In this document: positions 23,348 to 35,556 of the stretch, one piece after another
How positions within the stretch are numbered: position 1 is the stretch's first letter
How the letters are laid out: each line of letters begins with the position of its first letter
The notes under the pieces: model-generated
What the model was told of the DNA's origin: nothing
The model's input: only the letters and a program-made list of their open reading frames with translations
The model's database searches: none
Origin: Gnetum montanum
Taxonomy: Eukaryota > Streptophyta > Gnetopsida > Gnetales > Gnetaceae
Assembly (NCBI GenBank): GCA_015680685.1
Contig: MNCI01029312.1
Span: forward strand, 181,291-245,290
DNA: 64,000 nucleotides
Direction: 5' to 3'
Position numbers and translations under genes: made by a program

Positions 23348-24367
23348 ATTAACCTTTTGGTGTGTTAAAAAATTAAGGAAAATGGAGAACATAGAATGTT
23401 GTGGAGTGTGATGATCTTGCAAGAAATAAATGAGAGTTGTACTTAGGAAGCATGGACAAGTATGAAGACTATAAGCCAAATGAAGATGCTCTAGTTATTG
23501 AGAGGAAGCTAAATTAGGAAGAGAAGGAATAAGGAACCAAAGTTCAAGAGCTAAGAAGATGTCTCCAAGAAGTAGAAGATCTTGGCCAAAGTGAGGATCA
23601 TGCAGAGAAGATGTCTCCATAGAGACATTTGACTTTTAAAAGAGACATCTCCCTAGAATTAAAGTAAATTTTAGAGAGACGTTCTATTCTTGAAGGAGAC
23701 ATCTACACTAGCCATTAGATAGTTGTTGCATGAATTATTAGGTGAATTCAGAAACTCCTAGGCTATAAGAAGACTTTATTTTCTTGGATATTGTGCAAGT
23801 GCTATGCATGAATTTCACTATCAAAGTAATCATTGTATATTTTACTTGTGTACCTCATTTGTCAAATCATTTTCTTAATTCATTTTAATTATGCTTCAAA
23901 GTACAAGGACCTATAATCTAAGTTACAGTCTTTCATTGTGTTTTTGTTTCTCTCTTGTTGCCCCACCAGGGTTGATGTGCTTATTATGAGAAGGCATTGT
24001 CATTGATCTTATTGAGATCCTACAAGATTGAGTGTTTGTATTGCATCAAAACACTCTGGATCAAAGCTAAGTTTTTAAAGGTTTGGGATCTTGAAACCCA
24101 CATTTTAAGCTTTTTAAGATCTTGCAAGGTTTATTAATTTCATAGTGATAAAAAATTCTAAAGAAAAGCTTAGAGCTTCTATAGGCTATGGTGCCCTTCA
24201 AACCAGATTTTTGAGGATCAAACTCTGGAGGTGTACAAGAATTCTATCCTCTGAGTGTGAACATACCCAAGTTAGGGAACCACATAAAAATTGAGTATAT
24301 ATTTTATGGCTATTTAATCTTGATTTGGAAAAATTATTCATCCCCCTTTCTAAGTTCTTAATCCTCA
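23348..24367 (+). repeat. 3' LTR of copia element H
   Basis: About 1020 bases from TATTAACCTTTTGG (originally TGTTAA) to CATCCTCA/AATCCTCA. It carries the conserved CTATAAGAAG TATA region at 23763 and the AGATGTCTCC words at 23560-23700. It is about 100 bases longer at its start than the left LTR. Confidence 0.8.
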
Positions 24368-25122
24368 CTTGATGCACAAGATTTGATTAGCTTATCTTGA
24401 TGTACCAGGAGTGCTTATTTTACATCATTTTTGTTATCATTCCTTGGAGCCCAACCCTATAGCCTAACTATAGCCTTCCTTGCCATAAATAACAATGGTG
24501 ACTAATGTTTAACATCCATTAATTATGGTCATTTGACATTTCCTCTGTCATGCTCCATCATCAAGTTCATTAAATCTAACAAATCTCATTCAACAGGAAA
24601 AATCAAATCAAATTTGGCCTTGAGAAGAGAACCCAATCAAGGTTTCACCCACAAAAAGGAGAGGGAAAACATATGACCAAGAATCCAAAAAGGCTAATGA
24701 AGCTAAAAAAGATAAACCAAAGGCTTCAAACATGTAAAGGGAGGAGCCTAATAGCCAAGGAGACTTAGGAGCCAAATATTGGTCCCTTAAGAACATTACA
24801 AATTGACATTTATCTTGAAAACACAAAGCATAAAGACCTCACTAATTAGCCAAAATGTCATTGTCGTAACTATAGCCATGATGCCAACATTTGGAACTCA
24901 TTATTAACTCTTGTGACCACTTCCTGATGATCAAATATAACCTTCAATCTCTATCACCTCACCATAATCTTATCTCATCATCACAAACACTTTTTAGCAA
25001 GGCTCTACACTATTATATCAAGCATAGAGAAGGAGTGTTGGTGATGGACCTATGATGACATTTTGTATTCTTTGTCGATGTCTCTTGGGTCCATCCTCTA
25101 AATATCAACAAAGAGGGACCAA
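24368..25122 (+). other. 3' internal remainder of element F
   Basis: Sequence of F between H and the F 3' LTR. I find no integrase motif in any frame. The last 75 bases (25050-25122) match the end of the internal region of A (43145-43214): TTTTGTATTCTTTGTCGATG, then CAACAAAGAGGGACCAA. That purine-rich end is the polypurine tract of F. Confidence 0.6.
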
Positions 25123-25135
25123 TGAAACACCACAT
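25052..25135 (+). repeat. Imperfect inverted repeat over the F polypurine tract/LTR junction
   Basis: The left arm ACATTTTGTATTCTTTGTCG pairs imperfectly with the right arm AACAAAGAGGGACCAATG plus AAACACCA, around a loop of some 25 bases. The same arrangement recurs at 43148-43225 (A) and, reversed, at 55985-56066 (C). Confidence 0.55.
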
Positions 25136-26607
25136 AGAAAATGCATGTTGCAGCTTCTTAACATTAATACTATATTCTCCCATAAAACTCAAGGCTAAAA
25201 ATTCATTGTAAGATGTGAAGATTACAATCCACGAGATGGAATTTCACATACTTCAACTTTTGAGGCTAAACAATTCTTGGTAAGTTGTTATAGCCTTGCT
25301 TCCCAAGTGGAAAAAGTCCTACCATGTCTATATTTTGGCTTCAGGAGGTCAAAAATGCCTTTTCAACTATCAAAATAGGCATTTTCCTGAGTTTTGTCTA
25401 GGGGTAAGATCTTTGCTACACTGGAGTCACCTATGCTCAACATTGGGGGGCTTATCTCTTGAAGCCTCAACATGGATCCTACAACTTCAACATGCCTTAT
25501 GCAACCCTTATGTTGCTCCTAGAGTACAATAGCCCTAGTGTTGCTTCAAAAACCCCAACATTACTCTTGCTCAGCATTATTCCAATAGCTTAGCATTGCT
25601 TCAACAACCGCAACATTTCTCCAATAGCCCTAGCATTGCTCTTGTCCAGTGTTGCTCTAGTAGCCTAGCATTGCACCTACAATCCTAGCATTGCTCTTAG
25701 AAAACCAACATGGGTAGAAGAAGCTAGTGTGAATGAATGTTTCATTTACTATGTTTAGTAACTAGAATGATTTTTGTATCTTGGGGGTATCCAATTTTAC
25801 TATAAACGAAAACCATGCTAGATTTGGATACCTATTACACCTACACATGATATCAATCTATCAACAATTAGGATTGAAATTTGTAGCTAAAATTATGACC
25901 ATGAAATCTATATAAACCAAGCTTGAACACAATGAAAAGGATCCACAATTTTTCAATTCAAGAGCTTTAAAAACTCAATGTAAACATAAGGCTTTTGAGG
26001 ATTTTCTAGTGTGGAACCTGCAACCATTTAAACCACTTTTCAACATCTGAGATTGTGTTAGATTTTGTGGCAATGTTCAGCTATTTGGGCATCAAGACTC
26101 CCAACATGACTCTTCTCGATGGAAAAAAACCCCCTCACACATCCTACCCCATGTACCACTAATGTTGTAGATTTGGTGAAGGGACTAGAAAGGTGTTGCA
26201 ATTTTGAGAGTTGTGAAGGACTTGGATCATGAAGCTGACTATGTATTCAAGACTACCAGCTTCAACAAACTCTAAACCCCCATTGAAGTGAAGCCTATGC
26301 ATCCTAAGGCACCATTTGTACACATTCTAAATTTTATTTATTTATTTTATTATAATAAAGTTTGTAGTTTCATTTGTTATGCAAATTATAATATAGTTAT
26401 TTTATTCTATGCATTTATTTTAAGCCAAATCTACATTACCTCTTATTTTTATTATTCCTATTTACACTCTCTAAGTACCTAGGTGATCAGCTAGATTGTC
26501 TAGGGCACCTTGGATGCTCTTTCTCAAAGGCCCTTGGAATCCAGGATTAAAGTTGTTTCATTTAGAATTTTTCAATTTCCCAGCAACTAAACTTTCCAAT
26601 TGATATA
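25123..26607 (+). repeat. 3' LTR of element F
   Basis: Starts TGAAACACCACATAG and pairs with 8147-9592 over its whole length. The TATA box TATATAAACC is at 25909-25918. It ends TTGATATA where the partner has TGATCACTACA, then the duplicated ATAGG follows. Confidence 0.85.
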
Positions 26608-26612
26608 ATAGG
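26608..26612. other. Right target-site duplication of element F (ATAGG)
   Basis: Identical to 8142-8146. Joining the two flanks restores the AAAAATGCT-type spacer of E. Confidence 0.75.
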
Positions 26613-28250
26613 ATAGTAAATGTTAAAAATACTATCCCCTAAACCAAAATTGACAAAAACAATACCATTCTTGACAAAAAAAACTCAAAAATGCCAATAT
26701 TATGGTAAGAGAAACTCTGAATTGTTGTAGAACAAGTGAGAAAACCAAAAATCTTAATAATACGAGTAGGAAAAACAAAATACACTACACTTGTGTAATC
26801 CAAAGTCAAAACCACCATCAACATGAGCAAAAATACCAAAAATGATGCCTACCTAGGCATGGGAGGCAAAAATGCTACCTATTTAGGCATAGAAAAAACC
26901 CTAATTCAAGGTTGTTTTGGCATGAAAACCCTAGAAATGCTACAATATATTCAAGAAAAAAATTCAAAATATTACCTCAAAAAAGAAAAAGCTCAAAAAT
27001 GTTGCTTACAAAAATTTTAAAAATCCCAGTTTATAAACCAATTTTTAAAATCCTAATTTATCATTGATTGACTACAAAAAACCTATAAAAATTGCATTCT
27101 AAGCCTAAAAACCTACTATGAAATCTTTCCTAATCAAATAGGTAAAAACACTAACCCTCAGTAGAGAAAATCCAAAAATGTTGGTCCATGTGAGCATGGA
27201 AAAACTAAAAATGCTAGAAAATGTGTAGGAATAGGTGAAAATGTTGTGAATGTGACCAAGAAAAAACTTAAAGTGTCAACATAAGAAATCAAAAATCCTA
27301 AATATCATTTCTATTTTTATTAAAAAATCCAAAACCTTAATTATATATCTTCAAAAATCAAAAATGCTAACATGAACAGGCCTAGAAGGTAGAAAATGCT
27401 AATAGAATCAAGCTAGGAACAAAGGAAATTGTTGAGGAAATAGGGCACCTAGGGATCATAAATGATGATGCCTCTCCTGTAGATGGATTTTGTATTCTAT
27501 TTTGAACAATTTTCTTGAACTTCTCTACCTTCTCCATGGCCATACGCTTACTGGTCAATCCATTCTTGTCCACCATTATTGCTAGATTTCGTGTATTCTG
27601 CTTCCCATCGTTGACAAGATATCCCCAAAAATATAAATTTTGGCCAAAACTTCTGAGAAAAAGTTGTTTAAAACCCCAAATTTTCCTTAAAAACATTGAT
27701 TCTATGTAAATCTATATGTGATTGAGCAAAAACATTGTGTTATGGTCAAGAATGTTGCCCTTATACTAGAAAATGCTAATGGTGGGCCCACTCAAAAATG
27801 CTAGTGTTAAATAGGTAGACTAGTATAAATGGTAGTCTAATTGACCAAAAATACTACTGATCTAAGGATACACTATCCACACACCACCTAAAACCTCAAA
27901 AATGCTAATAGGTTAGGATGCACTGCCTACACATTGCTAAGCTTGCCCAAAAACATTGGCGATGGTCAAACATGCTACTATCATTATATTTTTGTTATTA
28001 AAATATTATTATTTTATGTATTTATGATTTTTTATTGAATTATTACCTAGTTTGATAATATAATGATTGAAATAAAAAATTAATATCATTTATTATATTA
28101 TCTTATCTTATTTCAATCTTATTTAATAAATATATCATGCAAATTTCATTTAATAATTTTTTGTTGATATGCAAGATTAAACCATGGAGATGTAAGAACA
28201 ATTTGAGTTGTCTTTTAGCCTAAATGGACCTTTGGATGTTTTCATTCGAT
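26613..28250 (+). repeat. Right half of the AAAAATGCT spacer of element E
   Basis: Non-coding, A-rich. AAAAATGCTA, AAAAATGTTG and CAAAAATGCC recur every 25-80 bases up to about 27980, as they do left of F (7901-8141). Bases 28000-28150 are an A/T-rich patch. The stretch ends where RT upstream sequence starts. Confidence 0.5.
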
Positions 28251-29340
28251 GAATCAATCTTGAATGTCTACATCTTAAGCTTGGAAGCCTTTTTGATCGC
28301 ATAGCCTCAATTAAGAAAACCTTAGCATGGCCTAACTACATAGTCAAAACTCTTGACCCAAAGGCTAGAGACATCATAGAGGATTCACTAATGGAAGTCC
28401 CCATTACAATCCAAAATAGTGAGGAGACAATCCTGAAAATAAGTTCCTCACTTAAACCTCATATTTCTTATGACATCACCAAGGTCCCACAAGCTAACAT
28501 TAAAGCCTTTTCATGGTCTTATGAAGACATGCCTAGACTCAGTTCATACTTAGTTCAACATAATATAACATTTGACCCTAGTGTTAAGCCTATCAAACTA
28601 AATGTGCACAATATTAGGTTAGATTTATCTTAGTAGTTCTTGATGAAATCAAAAATTTTTACCAAGTAGGTTTTAATCGAGCTCTCAACTATGCTAATTA
28701 GATATCCAACATAGTGGTACATTCCAACAAGAATGGGAGCATTTGCATATGTGTTGATTTTTGTAACCTTAAGAAAGAAAAATTAAAGGATGATATTTCC
28801 TTACCTAATATCAATCAATTCATTGATCCTACTGTTGTTCATACATTGCTATCATTTATGGATGGATTCTCAAGATACAACCAAGTTAGCATTAACCTAG
28901 AACATTAGCTTTATACAACCTTCATGATCCATTGGGGAACCTTTTGTTATATCATGATCCATTTTCACCCCATGAACATAGGTACAACATGTGAATGAGC
29001 CATGACCTATATCTTTAGTGATTACATGCTAGGCCTACTCAATAACTATGTTGATGATATTGTAGTAAAGTCCTAGACAGCTAGTTATCATGCACAAGAC
29101 CTAAATTTAGTTCCTCAATGTTGTCTCAATTATGAACTTTGACTCAACCCTAAGAAGTATGTCTTTGATGTCAAAACTAGAAAGATTCTTGGCTTTATAG
29201 TCTCCAAAGTAGAAATACGTGTCAATCTAAGAAATGTTAATGCCATAACTAACTTATCAACACTTAGTAACTTAAGGAGCTACATGGTTTGCAAGGTATA
29301 TTATAATATATTCATAGTTTTATCTTAGGAAGTACAAATA
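28251..29340 (+). pseudogene. Reverse transcriptase of element E
   Basis: The pre-RT region reads VPQANIKAFSWSYEDMPRLS and YLVQHNITFDPSVKPIK (28391-28633), matching D (NNNIKVFACSYEDM, minus at 45000-45220). RT then gives ICVDFCNLKKEKLKDDISLP, LLSFMDGFSRYNQVSINLEH, a worn GLKNAG box near 28970, NYVDDIVVKS near 29045 and KILGFIVSKVEI. The Y-V-D-D motif is intact, but stops and small gaps abound. Same strand as the E protease at 5925. Confidence 0.85.
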
Positions 29341-29896
29341 AGTTACAACCCATGCAATATTTTATTAAGAAGGAAGTTCATTATGAATGAATAAATCAAT
29401 ATCAAGTAGCCTTAACAATACTAAGTAAGAGTTAGCTAAGTTTCGAACTGCATACCCACCTTAGAAAGATAAACCATTCTTCATATACCTTGTAATCTCT
29501 GACACATCCATAAATTCTTCTCTTTGTCAAAAATGAGACAATGAAGTAGAGCTACCTATCCACTATTTAAGTCATGCATTAGTAGCCAATGAGACTTGAT
29601 ATACCAAAGTTAAAAAACATTGTTTAGTGTTATTCTTTTCATTAAAAAAATGAAGAAATTACCTTTTTATTACACAAGTAAATATCATATGTAACGATAA
29701 CATATTAAGAATGATTACATCCAACATCTATAACAATAGTTAAATAGTTCAATGGAAAGCCATAATAGATGAATTTGATCCATACTACGTATCAAAAGCC
29801 TCAACTAAGGGTCAAGCCATTGCCACATAGTTAACCACTTCTCTCATTGAAGATAATGTAGTCATAGATCCTAAGTTTCCTAATGAGCATATTAAT
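29341..29896 (+). pseudogene. Connection RNase H remnant of element E, broken by D
   Basis: Short matches to the RNase H of F: KPFFIYLVISDTSI, LPIHYLSHALVANET and KVKKHCLVLFFSLKK (29460-29660), ending with FPNEHIN at 29890 where F has FLDEHIN. The frame stops at 29896, where the D LTR starts, so the archaeal-type RNase H and integrase of E should lie beyond the right edge of the window. Confidence 0.75.
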
Positions 29897-31904
29897 TGTA
29901 GTAACTAAAAATGTTGGTGGCTAGAACACTAAGGTCCATGGGTGCATAGCCTAACCCCAAATCTACACGAGGGCATGTTAGAGGTAGATACAGGAAGCCT
30001 TGAATGGTCTAGTTGATCAAATAAGGACTTACCAAATGCAACGGGGGTGTAGCATGGTTAGCTATAGTACTGATGCAAAATGATTATAAGTGTTCAAGTG
30101 GTGTCAACGATGTCAATGGGGTCGAGTGTAGTCAATATTTTTCACAAAGTGGGCAATGTCAACATGTGTAGACTGCCACCTTAGTATAGTTTTAGGTGCA
30201 ACTATGAGGTAAAACAACAAAAAATGTAAGTAAAGTGCAAAAAAATGTAGAAAAAAGAGAGAGAAAAATGGAACACCACCCCAAATGGGATTGAGCATAG
30301 TTAATACCAAAAGGGATTAGAAGGTACATAGTGTATAATAGGCATAGTGGATAGCATAGTCACAGTCTCAAGGATGGTTGGCCATAAAGACTAGCATTCT
30401 GCCAAGGTGTGTGCATCTATCGAGTAGGCTGATGTGGTGTACTATTGGCTATAGTGTTCCAGTGTTCTATAGGGATCTATGGTGGTCTACAAATTTGCTC
30501 CTTCTTCATTAACCAAAATGCCTTTGGTTTTCTCCCAAGTGCTCCTTAGATTTGTTCATGCTAAAAATCAACCAACCTAGATTTTTCCAACCCTAAAAAT
30601 GTTAAGGATGTGGGTAGTTATAGGTTTAGGATTAGTGGAAAATGTGGGATGGGTGCCACATGGTGGAGGGGATAGTTGAGACCATGCTCTCACCCAGCTC
30701 ATAACTAGGTTGGTGGTATCATGCTTTGTTGTGCTCTACTAGACTCTGCAAGCTTGTGAAACTATGACTATGCTGCCAACTGCATGTATGCACTGAGAGG
30801 ACCACAGGGCACCTAAAAAAATGAAACTTGGAGACTATGCTCTGGGACTACACTATCCATGCTCTTGCATGGGGTTGAGCATAGTTACAATTTTTGGGCC
30901 AACAAGGAAATACAAAAAGAAGCATTTTGCTAACTATGCTTGCCAAAGATGAGTTGAAGCTAAGTTGAGTAGTGTTGCTATGTTGTGAAGGCCAGTAGAG
31001 GCTATTCTTACTAACTAAGCTTTCCTATGCTCTGGACTAGGGGAGAGTTTAGCCTCACACTTAAGAAAAAACATCAAAAAATGACCATGTGCTAACTACA
31101 CTCTCCATGAGAGGCTAACTATACTCCCAGCTAGGGGTGAGTGTAGTCCCAAGAATTGTCAAAACTTGTGAAAACCTATTCTTTTGCTAACTATGCTCTT
31201 CACTAAGGTTGACTTCACTTTGGAGTAGTGAAGAGAATAGTCCCAATAGTTAGAAAGATTTTCTACAACTAGATTTGTACTGACACTTAGAAAAAATTGC
31301 AAAACTAGCCTTCATGTTGACTATGCTCTACATGAGAGGTTGACTATGCTCTAGGGTAGAGGAGAGCGTAGTCCCAACACTTTGGAAAATTAGCAAAAAT
31401 TGGCCATCATGTTGACTACACTCTTCATTGGAGGCTAACTATGCTCCCATCTGAAGGAGAACATAGTCTTAACACATAGAAAAATTTGCAAAAAATCTAG
31501 CCTTTATGCTAACTATGCTCTCCACTAAAGGCTAACTATGCTCCCTACTAGAGGAAAGCATAGTCTCAGCACTTAGAAAAAATTTGCAAAACTAGCCTCA
31601 TGGTAACTACACTCTCCATTGAAGGTTGACTACACTCCCTACTTGGGAAGAGCATAGTCTCAACACTAAGAAAAATTTTGCAAATTTGGCCTTCATGCTG
31701 ACTACGCTCTCCACTGGAGGCTAACTAGGCTCCCTACTTAGGAAGAGAAAAGTCTCAGCACTTCAAAACATTTGACAAAACTAGCCTTCATGTTGACCAT
31801 GCTCTCTAGAGGCTAACTATGCTCCCATCTAAGATTGAGTGTAGTCTCAACACTTAGCCAAAATTGTAGTTAGGATACCATAGTCTAGATTTGGTGGTGT
31901 TTCA
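29897..31904 (-). repeat. 3' LTR of element D
   Basis: Left end TGTAGTAACTAAAAATG aligns base for base with TATAACAACCAAAAACAT at 53364, and right end GGTGTTTCA is the complement of TGAAACACC. The first 1.1 kb matches 53364-54490. The rest holds a tandem repeat (31180-31855), so the LTR is about 2.0 kb. Confidence 0.8.
31180..31855 (-). repeat. About 96-bp tandem repeat in the D LTR
   Basis: Six to seven units of 92-97 bases. Each reads roughly CTTAGAAAAATTTGCAAAAC, then TAGCCTTCATGTTGACTATG, then CTCTCCACTGGAGGCTAACT, then GCTCC...GAGCATAGTCTCAACA. Each unit contains two near-copies of the CTAACTATGCTC word. A few similar words occur in the D leader (52880-53040). Confidence 0.75.
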
Positions 31905-33250
31905 TTGGTCCCTATCTGTTGATGTTTGGAGGAGTGGCTCGAGGAACATAAAAAAAGAACAATAAAATAGCAAAGTAGGCTTGGCACCAACATTGCTCCT
32001 CAGTGATTGATTGGGTGTCATTGTACCATGCCTAAGCGTGGTGTTGATAATGGTATGCTAGATGGTAGGTAGGAAGCAAGAGTAAAAGGTGTAGGTGTTG
32101 TGTTAGAGATAAAAGGGAACATGAGGTGCAATTAGGATGTTATGATGTAAGGACATCACGGCTAGTGGTGACCATGGCACTAGGCTAGCTTGCCCTTGAA
32201 AATGTTGAACTCTTGTTGGAGTGCTTGTGAGAGAGTTAAGGTGTAGGTTTAAGGTTGGGCTAGCTGCTAAATTGTAGCCTTGCTAGGCTACTTGGCGATG
32301 TGTTTTCCCCATCATTTTTTGGTAGGGTGAACCTTCTTTGGGCTCTACACATTACTAAATTCTTGTTGTAAAGTAAAATTATTTCCATCAACTGAGTTGC
32401 ATGTCATTAGATGGGCTTTTCTTCATCATTAACAAGACTACATGGGATCTGTATGATAGGTGTTCTCTCCTAGGGATGACTTATGTTACATCTACCTGGG
32501 CTTTGACTAGCTAATAGAGGCTTCCCATAAGATGACTTATGTTACGTTTGCCTTAGAAAGTTGACATTTGATACTATAATAGGATACTAGGAATGTGCAC
32601 TCTTGAGAGGCTTAACTAGTCCAATCATGCACATCAGAGTGATGTGACAACTTACTACTATGATGAGATGAACCTTCGCACAATCACCTAGGGATTCATC
32701 CTGCAAACAAAACTTTGAGAAGACAACAAAATCACACAAAACATAAATGAAAATAGACTACATATGACAAAATGCAAAAGGCCACATTAGAGACAAAGGT
32801 TGCATAGAATGCAAGTGCTTTATTCTAAAACTATAGTGTGCTTGCTTGCTTAGTGTAGAAGGAGACTTGAAATATGCTCACTCGCTTGTAGAAGGATGGA
32901 AAACGTTATTAATGACTGACCATGAGCCTAATTTAAGGTATTGGTAGACCATGGCTTTACTAGTTTAAGGTCCTAGTAGATCATTGGGCCTAGTTTAAGG
33001 TCTTGGTAGATTGTGCTATGCTAGTGTATAGTCCTAGCAAACTGCTCTATGCTATTTTAACATCTTAGTGGATGTGCTATGCCACTTTAGAGTCATGGTG
33101 GACTTCTAGTTTATAGTCATAGTAGACCTTTATGGTAGTTTAATGTTGTAGCAAACGAAATGTGCTATTTTAACATTGTAGTGGATGTCTACTTAGATTG
33201 ATGTGTGGTGCTGCATGCTAGATATAGTATGGATTCAAGTGTGAATTGTT
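31905..33250 (-). other. 3' untranslated region of element D
   Basis: A purine-rich stretch complementary to TTGGTCCCTATCTG borders the LTR and is the probable polypurine tract. 32395-32700 is a conserved block shared with A (42310-42680) and C (56465-56830). 32920-33200 carries seven or so TAGTTTAAGGTC.TAGTAGA-type units. No gene is supported. Confidence 0.6.
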
Positions 33251-34573
33251 CACCAAATTGGAAAACTCGTTCTCATCTTGACTAGCAAGCTTGAATGCTT
33301 CATTATTGTAGGCCTTAGTAACTAGGAAAGGACCTTTCTCATTGGCTGAGAATTTATCTATGGAATTTCAAATGGCCTTGAAAACTAGGTTCCCTCTTTT
33401 GATCGAATGTTGATGTTGGTTGTGATGATGCATTTTCCATAGCCTTTCTTGCTAATACTCAATGTGAATAAGTGTACGCATGTGCTCCTCCTCTATTAAG
33501 TCAAGGTCTACAGTTCTTAGCTCATTGTTTTGACCTTCATCAATAAAGTTTGAGAGGATTACATAGAGAAATGGAACCTACAATTCAAGTGAAAAAATTA
33601 CTTCAGATCCATAGATGAGACTATAAGGCATCATACTTGTTGATGTTTGATGCATCGTGCGGTAAACCCAAAGTGCGTAGACTAGTTGCTTATGCCATCA
33701 TTGTTTGTTGTTGCTTAGCATCTTCTTGAGGAAGTTGATGATAACCTTGTTGGTGGCCTCTACTTGGTAATTTTCCTAAGGGTAATATGGAAATGAAAAA
33801 GAGTGCTTAATGATGAACTGCTCACAAAAGGATTTGGTTTCGATGTTGCTAAACTGTAGTCCATTGTCCATTGCTATGGCCATGGGTGAATTGAAACAAG
33901 TCACTATGTTGTCTAATATGAACTTTCAAACTTGTTGCAATATCATCTTCCTAAGAGGAACAACTCTGATCCACTTAGTAAAATATTTTTTTGTAGTTAT
34001 TATGAAGCTATGCCTTGCAAAGGACTTAGGCACTATGGGTTTGATGATGTCCAAGCCGCAATTTTGGAATGGCCACATGATTTACATTGTATGCAATTTA
34101 GTTGGTAGCATGTGCATTAAATTGCTATGCCACTAACAAATGTCACATGTCTTGACTTTCAAAACATAATTTCTCTTCAAGTTAGGCCAATAGTAGCCTA
34201 TCCATTTGATTTTTGTTGCAATTTCCCTAGGTGCTATGTGACCTTCGCATAGTCCTTCATGGACTTGCTCAAATATTGTGTTTGCTTAATTTTTGCTTAT
34301 GTAGGTTGATAGTATGCCATTGTAGGATTTATGATATAATGTGTTATCACCTAAAATGATGTACTATAGTGAACATTTACATATTATGTCCTTTTGACTA
34401 GGGGTTAAGTGTTCTGAAGGCTCACCTTGTAGAAGGTATGCCTTGATGTCATCATACCACCCTCTTGCATCGATGGTGCTAACTGTGGCTACATATGCAT
34501 TTTCAATAGTTTTCATGATAGATGTAGTGTAATTTGCCACCAAGGTGGGCAATGTGTCATACATTCTAGGCAC
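33251..34573 (-). pseudogene. Integrase of element D
   Basis: Minus-strand reading, in order: linker RGWYDDIKAYLLQGEPSEHL (34364-34573); a worn zinc-binding domain (GYYWPNLKRNY, TCDIC near 34150); a core with GLDIIKPIVP (first acidic residue), AIAMDNGLQF (second Asp) and NYQVEATNKVI (Glu). After the core come KQLVYALWVYRTMHQTSTS and a C-terminal GPFLV.KAYNNEAF.L. All three D-D-E residues are recognisable, but stops and frameshifts make it non-functional. It is the only integrase found in the window and would insert element cDNA into nuclear DNA. Confidence 0.85.
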
Positions 34574-34619
34574 TATGATAAGGGCTAATGCTGCAAGTGT
34601 GTCAGCAATGGAATTTTCA

Positions 34620-35043
34620 TTTTGGGGAACATGTTGGACATTAGCTAGTGTAAAGTGTTGTAGCAGGTGTTTTCCTAGGTCATAGTAAGAATGTAAATGT
34701 TATGCTTTTTAGGAATAGAATTATGTTACCTAATTTATCACTCGTTGTGAATCACCTCGAATCGGATCGGTATGCATTGGATTCCTAGGTCAAGTGCTAT
34801 AAGGATGCATTGGAGGAGACCTTTGTACTTCATCACATTGTTGGTGCAAGGAAATGCAAAATGATATGCAAAGGTTTGAATCTCCCTAAAGGGAAACATC
34901 ATAATAGCAGTGATGCTACCCCCTTGAGAGGTTGAAGCTTCATCAAAATGTAGGAGTACCTCATAGTCATCAAGTACTTGGCTGATACTACTAACATGCT
35001 CATCTAAGAATTCTGAGTCTACGGTAGCTTGTGGTAAATCCAT
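34620..35043 (-). pseudogene. Archaeal-type RNase H of element D
   Basis: Minus-strand frame: LLHFDEASTSQGGSITAIMM, FAYHFAFPCTNNVMKYKGLL and QCILIALDLGIQ, the D-G-A / E-Y-E-A-L pattern of the additional RNase H acquired by the Tat lineage. The first catalytic Asp is present (HFDEAS). The Glu of the second motif appears changed (KYKGLL for EYEALL). It lies between connection RNase H and integrase, the expected Tat order. Confidence 0.8.
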
Positions 35044-35049
35044 TAGTTA

Positions 35050-35551
35050 TGTAGCTATATCTTGACCTTTCATTGAGGCTTACATAACATAATGTAGGTC
35101 AAACTCCATTGTTATTACTTTCCACTATGCAATGCAACTACTTTTGTAGATATTCATTGATATAGCTCAGAGTACGTTGTTCTTGCAAATGATGTTAACT
35201 TGCTTGTGGAATAGGTAATGCCTTCACTTCTTTAGTGAGAAGACTAGAGCAAGGCAATACTTCTTCACATTGTTATATCTTGTTTCATGGGCTATTAATG
35301 CATGACATAGGTAGTATACTGAGACCTCTATGTTGTCATCTCACTTTTGGCAAAGTAGAGAAGTGATGAACATGTTAGAAGTGGCAAGCTAAATGTAAAA
35401 CGTCTCATCTCCTCATGGAGGATGAACCGTAGGTAGTTGTGCTAGCTCTTGCTTAATGTTATCAAATACTTGTTGGCATTGAGTCATCCACTCAAAGTGG
35501 CCTTCTTTCTTGAGAAAATTTTTCATTGGTTGTAACTTATCAATTAACTAG
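35050..35551 (-). pseudogene. RT C-terminus and connection RNase H of element D
   Basis: Starting at the A insertion, the minus strand reads LIDKLQPM, then FLKKEGHFEWMTQCQQVFDN (35450-35540). RYNNVKKYCLALVFSLKK and RHYLFHKQVN follow near 35220-35290. This continues the RT that ends at 44282 on the other side of A (RFIH.FIT), with five bases shared as TSD. Confidence 0.8.
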
Positions 35552-35556
35552 GTAAT
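35552..35556. other. Left target-site duplication of element A (GTAAT)
   Basis: GTAAT here and GTGAT at 44277-44281 flank A exactly. They differ by one transition. Joining the flanks restores the D RT frame. Confidence 0.75.

Larger units (their letters stand above)
18081..24367 (+). mobile_element. Ty1/copia element H (SIRE/Maximus type, no pol), nested in F
   Basis: Two direct LTRs enclose an initiator-Met-type primer binding site, gag with a long tail, an env-like ORF and a polypurine tract. Between gag and the env-like ORF there are only about 650 bases, so integrase, RT and RNase H are missing. The left LTR lacks about the first 100 bases of the right one. Since F also lacks sequence at that joint, one deletion after insertion explains both. 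It would have needed enzymes from a complete relative. Confidence 0.8.

Noticed and set aside
24608-24826. 72-residue minus-strand ORF in the F 3' region
   Set aside because: No motif, no homologous copy in the window, size within chance expectation.
27382-27709. Overlapping 104- and 64-residue ORFs in the E spacer
   Set aside because: Both strands are open over an A-rich repeat spacer; no family resemblance.
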